Of a stretch of DNA of 64,000 nucleotides, positions 53,955-62,125 are shown piece by piece. The DNA is from AP-15 sp963846635 (GTDB lineage: Bacteria; Pseudomonadota; Alphaproteobacteria; ATCC43930; CGMCC-115725), in assembly GCA_963846635.1 (NCBI GenBank), contig CAWJXM010000022.1, positions 23,116 to 87,115 on the forward strand, in the 5' to 3' direction. How positions within the stretch are numbered: the stretch's first letter is position 1; each line of letters opens with the position of its first letter. The position numbers and the translations under genes are program-made. Below the pieces are notes generated by a model that did not search any database, had not been told where the DNA came from, and was given only the letters and a program-made list of their open reading frames with translations.

Positions 53955-55498
53955 CCCCTCATATGGGGTGTTTGAGGTCAAGGCCTGTTATTTCAGCATA
54001 GTGCTTTCTCTTTGCCGCTTGGATCCAGAGCGTGAGCCCGTCTTTGCCATGCGGTCCCGGTGACCGCATCACCTCACATCCGGTCGAGCGGTCGGGCTCG
54101 GACCATAATCCCTCATGCTCGAGGGCATCGGGCTCGGGGTGGCGGGACCATCCTTTTTCGCGGCATTTTGCGGCCATGGGGCAAGTCTCGGTCACCGCCC
54201 GCCCGGATCCGGCGAAGCCGTCGCGTTCAGCTTCGCTGGATGGCAAGTTGGGTTATCGGATCACGCCGCCTTGAGGGTGGCGCCCTCCGGAACGATGCCT
54301 TGCGTAACATAGCGCCACAGGGCAACGAGCAGCTTCCGGGCCAAGGCCACGATAGCGATACGCCGGACCCGTCCCTTCGCTGTGCCGACCCGATTGCGGA
54401 ACCAGCGGCTCAAGGCTGAGTCCGGCTGATGACGTAGCCAAAACCAGGCGAGTTCGATCATGACGCGCCGCAAGCGGTGATTGCCGGCCTTGGAGATGCC
54501 CTGGTCCCGGTCGGTCCCGCCGCTCTGCCAAGGGCTCGGCGCCAGTCCAGCGTAAGCGGCTACTTGGCGCCGGTTGGTGAAGCTGCGGAACAACCCCTCG
54601 AGCCAGACAAGCGAGGCGAATTCGATCCCCACGCCCTTGAGCTTGATCAGCAACGCGCTCGGGTTTGTCGGTTCCGTCGTCTGCGTGCGCACCAAGGCGT
54701 CACGGGCCCGCTCGACGGTGGCGAGTTGGGTCGCCACCACGTCGATCCGGGCCAGCTCCCGGCGGATTTCGGCTTTGAGCCGTTCCGGCAGCGGGCGCCC
54801 ATCGCCGGTCCGCAGCGCATCGAGACGGTCGAGACGATCGCGCTTCAATGGATCGTATCCCCGGATGCCCTGCCCGCTGAGCAGCCCTTTGATCCGATTG
54901 GTGTGCTGGATACGCTCCTTGAGCAAGGTGCCGCGCTCCCGTGACAGGCGCCGCTGATCCTCCTCTTCCGGGCTTGGCGGCCGAACCATGGAGCAGACCC
55001 GCCGCTCCCCGCGCGCCCAGGCCATCAGCGTCCGTAACAGGCTCACGCCGTCGATCGCATCCGTCTTGGCGCGCCGATGGCGCCGGGCAACCGCAATCGA
55101 GGCCGCCTCGACGACGTAGCTCTCGATCCCGCTTTGAACAAGCAGGCGATGAATTCAAAAGCCGTCCAGGCCGGCCTCCTGAATGACCACAACCTTTACC
55201 GCGACGCCGTGGCGCTGCTCGGCCTTCGCTTTCAAGCGCGCAAGAAGGATGAGCAGCGAAGCGCCGTCACCGCCCGCAACGACATGCTTGGAAAACTTCT
55301 CCTCGCCCGGACTGTTGGCGGTCACCAGCCACTTCGCCTTGCTCAATTCGAGCGAGGCGAACAGCGTGTTAGAGTGATCGCGGACGGTGGTCTCGACAGT
55401 GGTTGCGGGGGTCTTGGTCTGCATCGGGGCCTCCATGCTGGTGTGTGGAAGCTCAGCCTACCAACTCAGGCTACCGTCCACCCGCATAGGATCTTTTT
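53955..55498 (-). mobile_element. IS110-family element, copy B (1544 bp), with nonsense mutation
   Basis: This copy is nearly identical to copy C and a little more distant from copy A. Its ends are CCCCTCATATGGGG and AGGATCTTTTT. It is inserted in the IS5 transposase 1 gene at an A5-G(6-7) tract, in the same orientation as that gene. The non-coding tail at 53960-54260 is the same candidate bridge RNA region as in copy A, with only two or so base differences. Confidence 0.9.
54261..55424 (-). pseudogene. IS110 transposase, copy B, stopped at a Trp codon
   Basis: The same 387-residue DEDD recombinase as copies A and C, except that the Trp codon after EAGLDGF is TGA (near 55155, where the other copies have TGG). 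Translation would stop at about residue 90, before most of the catalytic domain. The downstream frame (RRAKTDAIDGVSLLRTLM onward) is otherwise undamaged, so this copy could be mobilised only in trans. Confidence 0.9.
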
Positions 55499-55945
55499 CG
55501 GCGCTTTTCACGCTCTGGCTATCGACAATACAGGCGGTCGGACTGACTTCGCGTTCTGCCTTTTCCCGGCACCTGACGTACAGCTCATAATGGATGCGAT
55601 CCACGACGCCATCGTATACCCAGTCGCAGAAATATCGATAAAGCGTGCTTTTGGGAGGCAAGTCTTTCGGGACGTAACGCCACTGGCATCCGGTGCTCAG
55701 CACGTACATGATGCCGTTGAAAACCTCGCGCATATCGACTTCGCGCTGGCGCCCACCATGCTTCGCGGGCGGTAGAAGAGGTTCAATGACCGCCCATTCC
55801 TCGTCCGTGGCATCGCTCGGATATCTCAGGTGATCACGGTTGTACTTCGCCCGGTTCTCGTCAGTCCACATCGGCAACCCCTCCCTTTAGAGCTGCCTCC
55901 ACGTGAATCACAACCGATTCATCTAATACAACAGCTTTCGGGACG

Positions 55946-57412
55946 AGCTCTAATACTACAGTTGCGTTTTATGATGAGGTCGGCGATGCGTGGCGCGCCG
56001 TTTCCAATGGCATCTCCTGGCAATGGCTTGATGGTAGCGCCGCCATAGCGGCCAGTCGAGGATAAAGCGCAATGCGGCATGGGTCAGGGCCTGGAGCTTG
56101 GCGATGAGACGGCGGATCTCAGGCGCGCTGAGAGCGACCGGAAGGCGAGATCGGGGCCCCCCCTTTTGTCCGGCGCCGCCGTCGCGCGGTTGAGCTTGGC
56201 CCGCAGGGCGGCGAGAACGACCAGCGCCAGCAGGGCCAGGGTGATGTGGCGATACCAGCCCTGCCAGCTGCGGATCTCATAATCGCCAAGCCCGACCTCC
56301 TGCTTGCCCGCTTCGAAGCACTCTTCGATGGTCCAGCGCCGCCCGGCGACGCGGGCCAGCGCCGCGCGTGTGGTCTCGGCCGGCGCGAAGGCGACATAGG
56401 AGGCGCAGTCCTCGGGCTTGCTGTGGCCGCGCCGGATCAGCAGCCAATGGTCCCAGGGCGGCGCTTGCCGCCGGGCGCGGCGCACGCGCGCCAGTCGTAC
56501 ACTCGCTCGCCCTTGGCCCCCGCCCCGGCCGAGAGGCGATGCCAGGCGGCGGCGGGCAGCACGGCGGCGAGAGCGGCGGCGGTGTGCTGCCCGAGGCGGC
56601 CCGCCAGCACCGACCACAGCGTCTCGTTGCTGCGGACCGCCAGGACAAAGGGCCGCTCGTGCCGTTCGAGAAACCGCCGCAAGCGACGGTCCGAGCCGTA
56701 GACCGCGTCGCCCACCACCCAGGCGAACGGCACCCCCGCGGCGATGGCACGCGCAATCATGCGCTGCGCCAATTGCGGCTTGGTGGCAAACGACACCGCC
56801 CTGGGGATCCCCGCCGCCGCCCGGCGCGCGCCATCCTCCGCCCAGTCCTGCGGCAGATCCGGTTCGCGATCGATCAGCGCGTGCCCGCGACCGCTGGCAT
56901 AGGCGAGAAACACCCCAATCTGGCAGTCCTGAGCAAAGTCGAAGGGTCGATGCGCCCGGCGGTGCCGCTGTATTGCCGCGCCACCCCGGCCGATCTGCCG
57001 CCCTTCTTGAGAAAACCGGTCTCCTCGATCACGACAACGCCATCGGCCGCGCCCAGGGGCTCGACGACATACTCCCGGCATAGATCGCGCGCCGCATCCG
57101 CCGCCCACAGCGTCCGGCTCAGCACCCGTTGCGTGCGCCACGGGCGGGCAGCGCCGATCTGCTCGGCCAACTGCCAGCCGTTCTTGCGCTCGACCGCGCT
57201 CAGCAGACCTTCGAGATCGAGGTTTGCTTGCCGGCGCGCGTCCGCCCGCCCAAACAACTCCCCCAAACGCTCTTGCAACTCAACCAGCTCAGCACGCCAG
57301 CCCAATACTCCGTCGTACTCCGAACCCACAACCAACTCGCACCACCCGAGGCAGATATCCTCTGCCTCCATATGGAGGTGAAGCCATAAAACGCAACTGT
57401 AGTATTAGAGCT
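55946..57412 (-). mobile_element. IS701-type element with 26-bp inverted ends
   Basis: The segment 55946-55971 (starting AGCTCTAATACTACAGTTGC) is the exact inverse of 57387-57412. Between them is one decayed transposase gene. Its right end overlaps the left end of IS5 element 2, which is inserted at the TTA in ...GTATTAGAGC. A short match to this end lies near 7470. Confidence 0.8.
56084..57371 (-). pseudogene. IS701-family transposase with two frame breaks
   Basis: The N-terminal part from 57371 includes LLSAVERKNGWQLAEQIGAA, VVVIEETGFLKKGGRSAGVA and RQYSGTAGRID. A 19-base insertion near 56927-56945 then shifts the frame before CQIGVFLAYASGRGHALIDR. FAWVVGDAVYGSDRRLRRFL carries the next catalytic Asp. 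After VYDW (near 56490) one base is missing, and the C-terminal part continues in the third frame: WTIEECFEAGKQEVGLGDYE with the catalytic Glu, then WQGWYRHITLALLALV. Inactive. Confidence 0.82.
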
Positions 57413-57848
57413 TGTTTACAAAGCGGCCAGACGCCTGAGCATGAGTGTGGAAGCGGCGAGATGGATCATAGCTTCCGACGTCTTTGGATTGTGTTCGTAA
57501 TCTTTTGACAAGCGGCGATACCAGTTGAACCAGCCGAAAGTTCTCTCGACAATCCAGCGTTTTGGTAAAACCTTGAAGGTATGGAGTTCCGGTCGCTTGA
57601 CGACTTCGATGAGGTAGCCGAACATGGCTTTGCTCCAGTCGATGACGCCCTGTTTGTCGCCGCCATCGACGAGGATTTTAAGCAAAGACGGCAAGACCAG
57701 AAACAGGCGGATCAACACGAGGTGAGCGCCGCGCGTTTCCGAGATGCCGGCCGAATGAACGGCGACGGCTAGAGGCCAGCCTTGCGTATCAACAGCTAAA
57801 TGGCGCTTGCGGCCTTTCGTTTTCTGGCCGCCATCGTAGCCCCTTTGC

Positions 57849-59392
57849 CCCCTCACATGGGGTGTTTGAGGTCAAGGCCTGTTATTTCAGCATAGTGCTT
57901 TCTCTTTGCCGCTTGGATCCAGAGCGTGAGCCCGTCTTTGCCATGCGGTCCCGGTGACCGCATCACCTCACATCCGGTCGAGCGGTCGGGCTCGGACCAT
58001 AATCCCTCATGCTCGAGGGCATCGGGCTCGGGGTGGCGGGACCATCCTTTTTCGCGGCATTTTGCGGCCATGGGGCAAGTCTCGGTCACCGCCCGCCCGG
58101 ATCCGGCGAAGCCGTCGCGTTCAGCTTCGCGGGATGGCAATTTGGGTTATCGGATCACGCCGCCTTGAGGGTGGCGCCCTCCGGAACGATGCCTTGCGTA
58201 ACATAGCGCCACAGGGCAACGAGCAGCTTCCGGGCCAAGGCCACGATAGCGATACGCCGGACCCGTCCCTTCGCTGTGCCGACCCGATTGCGGAACCAGC
58301 GGCTCAAGGCTAAGTCCGGCTGATGACGTAGCCAAAACCAGGCGAGTTCGATCATGACGCGCCGCAAGCGGTGATTGCCGGCCTTGGAGATGCCCTGGTC
58401 CCGGTCGGTCCCGCCGCTCTGCCAAGGGCTCGGCGCCAGTCCAGCGTAAGCGGCTACTTGGCGCCGGTTGGTGAAGCTGCGGAACAACCCCTCGAGCCAG
58501 ACAAGCGAGGCGAATTCGATCCCCACGCCCTTGAGCTTGATCAGCAACGCGCTCGGGTTTGTCGGTTCCGTCGTCTGCGTGCGCACCAAGGCGTCACGGG
58601 CCCGCTCGACGGTGGCGAGTTGGGTCGCCACCACGTCGATCCGGGCCAGCTCCCGGCGGATTTCGGCTTTGAGCCGTTCCGGCAGCGGGCGCCCATCGCC
58701 GGTCCGCAGCGCATCGAGACGGTCGAGACGATCGCGCTTCAATGGATCGTATCCCCGGATGCCCTGCCCGCTGAGCAGCCCTTTGATCCGATTGGTGTGC
58801 TGGATACGCTCCTTGAGCAAGGTGCCGCGCTCCCGTGACAGGCGCCGCTGATCCTCCTCTTCCGGGCTTGGCGGCCGAACCATGGAGCAGACCCGCCGCT
58901 CCCCGCGCGCCCAGGCCATCAGCGTCCGTAACAGGCTCACGCCGTCGATCGCATCCGTCTTGGCGCGCCGATGGCGCCGGGCAACCGCAATCGAGGCCGC
59001 CTCGACGACGTAGCTCTCGATCCCGCTTTGAACAAGCAGGCGATGAATCCAAAAGCCGTCCAGGCCGGCCTCCTGAATGACCACAACCTTTACCGCGACG
59101 CCGTGGCGCTGCTCGGCCTTCGCTTTCAAGCGCGCAAGAAGGATGAGCAGCGAAGCGCCGTCACCGCCCGCAACGACATGCTTGGAAAACTTCTCCTCGC
59201 CCGGACTGTTGGCGGTCACCAGCCACTTCGCCTTGCTCAATTCGAGCGAGGCGAACAGCGTGTTAGAGTGATCGCGGACGGTGGTCTCGACAGTGGTTGC
59301 GGGGGTCTTGGTCTGCATCGGGGCCTCCATGCTGGTGTGTGGAAGCTCAGCCTACCAACTCAGGCTACCGTCCACCCGCATAGGATCTTTTT
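57849..59392 (-). mobile_element. IS110-family element, copy C (1544 bp), intact
   Basis: The ends are CCCCTCACATGGGG and AGGATCTTTTT. It is inserted in IS5 transposase 2 at an A5-G(5-6) tract, in the same orientation and at the homologous codon as copy B in IS5 transposase 1. It is almost identical to copy B, but its transposase frame is open. The candidate bridge RNA tail is 57854-58154. Confidence 0.9.
58155..59318 (-). CDS. IS110 family transposase, copy C
   Basis: A 387-residue DEDD recombinase starting MQTKTPATTVETTVRDHSNT. The motifs are as in copy A: LFASLELSKAKWLVTA, VVIQEAGLDGFWIHRLL, RRAKTDAIDGVSLLRTLM and the Ser region GLAPSPWQSGGTDRDQG. All are present in an open frame, so this copy is the best candidate for an active enzyme able to mobilise copies B and A. 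It would act with an RNA from the element's 3' tail if it follows the mechanism known for IS110 relatives. Confidence 0.93.
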   Translation of the reverse strand: MQTKTPATTVETTVRDHSNTLFASLELSKAKWLVTANSPGEEKFSKHVVAGGDGASLLILLARLKAKAEQRHGVAVKVVVIQEAGLDGFWIHRLLVQSGIESYVVEAASIAVARRHRRAKTDAIDGVSLLRTLMAWARGERRVCSMVRPPSPEEEDQRRLSRERGTLLKERIQHTNRIKGLLSGQGIRGYDPLKRDRLDRLDALRTGDGRPLPERLKAEIRRELARIDVVATQLATVERARDALVRTQTTEPTNPSALLIKLKGVGIEFASLVWLEGLFRSFTNRRQVAAYAGLAPSPWQSGGTDRDQGISKAGNHRLRRVMIELAWFWLRHQPDLALSRWFRNRVGTAKGRVRRIAIVALARKLLVALWRYVTQGIVPEGATLKAA

Positions 59393-59793
59393 GCACCGTT
59401 TTGACGGACTGGCTGTCGATGATCGCAAGCGACGGGTCAGGATTACGCCCGGCCTTCACCCGCACGCGCTTGCGCAACTCATGCCTGATACGCTCCCACA
59501 GCCCGCTGTTCCGCCAGCGCCAGAATGTCATATACACCGCAAGCCACGGTGGAAAATCGGGCGACCGCATCCGCCATTGACATCCTGTCCTTTGTACATA
59601 TCGGATCGCATTGCAGATCGCCCGCAGCGAATGTTTGCGCGGTCGCCCCTTTTGCTTCGGTTCCAATAATGGCTCTAAAATCGTCCACTCTTCGTCGCGC
59701 ACATCGCTCGCGTATCCCATGCCGTTCCTCCCGGTTGCAAAAGAATTGGCACACTGAATCTTCAGCCTTTAATACTTTGTAAACAGGCTCTTA

Positions 59794-60758
59794 GAGCCTG
59801 TTTGAGTGATTTTAAGCGGCCATTTGATGAATTGGCATTGGATTGATAAGGGCCTCAACGCCGGAGAGGATGGCGACGAGGGCGAGGCGCCCAGCGGAGA
59901 CATCGAGGCGTCCGGCGCGGTCGCGGGCGAGGCCATTCCAAGGCGCCAGCCAGCCAAAGCTGCGTTCCACCACCCATCGCCGCGCGACGACGACAAAGCC
60001 CTTGGCCGCCGGATCGCGCTCGACGATGTGATGGCGCATGCCGTGCAAGTTCGACCACGTCCGGCAGCGCTCGGCCGTGAAGGCGCCGTCATAGACCGCT
60101 TCCCGCAAGCTGGGCCACATCGCCTTGCCGCGGTCGAGCGCCGAAAGGGCGCCGCGGTTCCCCGCCTTCGCGAGGACAGGCTCTGCACCGAGGCCGGGAC
60201 CACGGCGACCGCGCGCCAGTGCCCGGCGGCGTCCACCAGGGCCACGCGCTTGCGACCCCACACACCCTTGCCGGCATCGTATCCGCGCGGCCCGCGCACG
60301 CTGATGCACTTGACCGCCGGCGTATCGATGATGCACAGGCGCGGCGCCGCGTGCCGGCCCACCGACCGACGGCGCAGGCGGGCGATCCCCTGCATCAAGG
60401 CATCGAAAACGCCAGCCTCCAGCCAGCGTCGGAACCAGCCATAGACGGTGCGCCACGGCGGGAAACCGCCGGGCCGCGCCCGCCACGGGCCGCCCACGCG
60501 CAAGTGCCAGGCCAGCGCTGCGACAATCCGGTGCAGCGGGGTGCGCCGCGGCGAGCGCGGCGGATCCGCCCGCTCCAGCCAGCGCGCCACCGCGCTCACC
60601 GCGCTCACCCTCACCATGTCTTTCAGGCGCGCCTCATGCCGTGCCCGATGCGCCTTGGTCCACATCCACTCCCTCACATCCCGCCGTACCAGGCGGACCA
60701 GCTTGATCCTCAGGAGTACAGATGGGATCGAGGCGCAAAGGCGCACTCAAACAGGCTC
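59794..60758 (-). mobile_element. IS5-family element 3 (965 bp) with TTA target duplication
   Basis: The terminal inverted repeats are GAGCCTGTTTGAGTG (59794-59808) and the inverse CACTCAAACAGGCTC (60744-60758). TTA flanks both ends (59791-59793 and 60759-60761). The element is inserted immediately beside IS5 element 2, sharing its TTA. Confidence 0.88.
59812..60665 (-). pseudogene. IS5-family transposase 3, interrupted by a small palindrome
   Basis: The N-terminal part from about 60665 includes RTPLHRIVAALAWHLRVGG, FPPWRTVYGWFRRWLEAGVF, LCIIDTPAVKCISVRGPRG (first Asp) and KGVWGRKRVALVDAAGHWRA, ending VVPASVQ. An inserted palindromic segment around 60150-60182 shifts the frame. The C-terminal part continues with GKAMWPSLREAVYDGAFTAE, RRWVVERSFGWLAPWNGLAR (catalytic Glu) and a normal end. 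Inactive as read. Confidence 0.82.
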
Positions 60759-60760
60759 TT

Positions 60761-60871
60761 AGCTCGACTTTGGCCATTTGAGGAATTTAGCGAATGAAAT
60801 CAACGACTTAATCTTCCGATGGAAATTCAATCTTTTCAAGGGTTTATGCCAGAAATGGCCAAAGTCGAGCT
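60761..60871. repeat. 19-bp inverted repeat pair, possible small non-autonomous element
   Basis: AGCTCGACTTTGGCCATTT at 60761-60779 is exactly inverted at 60853-60871, giving a 111-bp unit with 73 bp between the arms. It lies between IS5 element 3 and an IS4 fragment. The arms could be the ends of a miniature element or of the IS4 family element whose C-terminus follows. Confidence 0.65.
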
Positions 60872-60897
60872 TAGAAAATGCTTCAAGCTGACCCGGC

Positions 60898-61139
60898 CAC
60901 ATTCGGTAATCACTGAGCGAGCCATGGACGAGAACGAGCGGCGCTCCCGCTCCGCTGTCTACGTCCTCGTCGCCATCGTCAAGAAGCGCCTCAAGCTCGA
61001 AGCCTCCCTCTACACATTGCTCCAGGTCCTCTCGGTCACGCTTTTCGAGAAACTGCCGTTAGATCAAACGTTTACCCACGACGCCCCCAAAGGCGTTACT
61101 TCGCAAATAACTAACCAATTGGATTTGTTCGCTTATTGA
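60898..61139 (+). pseudogene. C-terminal fragment of an IS4-family transposase
   Basis: The frame encodes YVLVAIVKKRLKLEASLYTL, LQVLSVTLFEKLPLDQTF and, at the end, ITNQLDLFAY. This is the invariant C-terminus of a common IS4-family (DDE_Tnp_1) transposase group. Upstream codons are not transposase-like, and the catalytic residues are missing. GC content is lower than in neighbouring IS genes. Confidence 0.8.
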
Positions 61140-61149
61140 CCGGACGGCA

Positions 61150-61878
61150 GTGGATAGAGACGGTATCTACGGCAAGATGGTCGGCCAGCATTACTATGTC
61201 CGGTCGCGAGGCTGGTGGAACCAGTTTTGGCGGGTCACCATGTTGACGAGGGAGGCCGTTCCCACTCGAATTATCCAGGCGCTCAACCAAAAGGCTACCA
61301 GCCGAGGTGAAGAGCAGGACGACCGGATTAAGGTGTATGAATTCAGCTTATCGGATGCGTCCCGTGATACGGTCACCATTGAATTGCAGCGTGCCTGCCG
61401 AAAGGAGACCCTGCCGCAGTTGGTTCGGGCCTATCGTGAACAATACCCACAAGCCGAGATCATTTCGGATATGGTGAAGACTAGCATCTCAGAATTCGTG
61501 GTGACAACTCATATGTCAGCCAAAGGCTCAAACGCCTATATCGGCTCTGACATCATCAGCTTTTACAATGCCCTGTCACCTGCTCTGTTTGGCGAGCTTG
61601 GTGCCCTCAACACGAGGTTTGGACGTTCGGATTTGGTGCGGTTGTTCTATATCGATCGTTACGACCAGACATGCGGCCGCAATAGAGGATTCCGGGCAGG
61701 CGAAGGTCGTGATCATAAGGCGATTTTCCTACCACGGCTCTATGGATGGCTGGCTCCCGCAATGTCGAGGGCGAGCTATGTGGGAGTCATGGTCAAGCCG
61801 ACTGTCGATTTGAACATCGAGACGAACTTGTCAATGGAGTGCGGTCAAATTGGAGATTCACCTTATGTCGTCGGCTGA
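61150..61878 (+). CDS. Unrecognised 242-residue protein
   Basis: This is a complete open frame from a GTG at 61150 to a TGA at 61876, not matching any family I know. The sequence is well mixed and soluble-looking. It begins with aromatic residues (VGQHYYVRSRGWWNQFWRVT), has a helical, charged middle (IIQALNQKATSRGEEQDDRI, LPQLVRAYREQYPQAEIISD), then beta-prone stretches and SDIISFYNALSPALFGELGA. Internal in-frame ATGs at 61177 and 61240 are alternative starts. In the line 61321-61380 I counted 30 of 60 G+C, clearly lower than the chromosomal genes here, suggesting transfer. It lies among IS remnants, so it may be a cargo or an orphan accessory gene. Confidence 0.6.
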   Translation: MDRDGIYGKMVGQHYYVRSRGWWNQFWRVTMLTREAVPTRIIQALNQKATSRGEEQDDRIKVYEFSLSDASRDTVTIELQRACRKETLPQLVRAYREQYPQAEIISDMVKTSISEFVVTTHMSAKGSNAYIGSDIISFYNALSPALFGELGALNTRFGRSDLVRLFYIDRYDQTCGRNRGFRAGEGRDHKAIFLPRLYGWLAPAMSRASYVGVMVKPTVDLNIETNLSMECGQIGDSPYVVG

Positions 61879-62125
61879 CACACATTGCTGCGCAATGTTG
61901 GTCTTGCACCGACGCAGGGCTGCGATAAAGCTTGAGCCTGCGGCGTCAATCTTTATCTTGCCCACTCTTTTGATTCTTTGTTTTTAAGGGAGGGGGTCGA
62001 TTTTACTCAATCCTAATAGAATCCAGTACGGCGGAGTAAAATAGCCCTCCTTCCTCCACCCGTGAACCGACATGGCTCGCGACTGCTAGCCTAACCTAAC
62101 TTCGCCGAATTCGAGCACTTTTCGG
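61879..62125. other. AT-richer spacer before IS66 copy 2
   Basis: No gene is seen. The stretch contains T-rich runs and TTTTACTCAATCC...GGAGTAAAA-type complementary words (near 62001 and 62031) that could form a weak stem. It is the low-GC end of the 60.8-62.1 kb island. Confidence 0.4.

Larger units (their letters stand above)
53576..55871 (-). pseudogene. IS5-family transposase 1, split by IS110 copy B
   Basis: The N-terminal half lies at 55499-55871 (PSDATDEEWAVIEPLLPPAK, LSTGCQWRYVPKDLPPKSTL, ACIVDSQSVKSAE with the first catalytic Asp). The C-terminal half lies at 53576-53954 (GAGIDPHGFDAGTLIKGRKR, HILVDTQGLLLHSIVTSAG, then RWIVERTIA with the catalytic Glu). The 1544-bp IS110 copy B interrupts it between SAEK and GGAGID. 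The C-terminus after RTIA is also replaced by foreign sequence, so it is doubly inactivated. Confidence 0.87.
57416..59720 (-). pseudogene. IS5-family transposase 2, split by IS110 copy C
   Basis: The N-terminal half at 59393-59720 gives SDVRDEEWTILEPLLEPKQK, GCQWRMRSPDFPPWLAVYMT and LAIIDSQSVKTVQ (first catalytic Asp). The C-terminal half at 57416-57848 gives GQRGYDGGQKTKGRKRHLAV, ILVDGGDKQGVIDW (second Asp), RWIVERTFGWFNWYRRLSKD (catalytic Glu) and a normal end LMLRRLAAL. IS110 copy C sits exactly between VQK and GGQRG. Apart from that insertion the gene is undamaged. Confidence 0.9.
57408..59790 (-). mobile_element. IS5-family element 2, carrying IS110 copy C
   Basis: The terminal inverted repeats are GAGCTTGTTTACAAAG (57408-57423) and, inverted, CTTTGTAAACAGGCTC (59775-59790). 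The trinucleotide TTA is present on both outer sides (57405-57407 and 59791-59793), a typical IS5 target duplication. The left end is inserted into the right end of the IS701-type element. The right TTA is also the left TTA of IS5 element 3. Confidence 0.85.
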
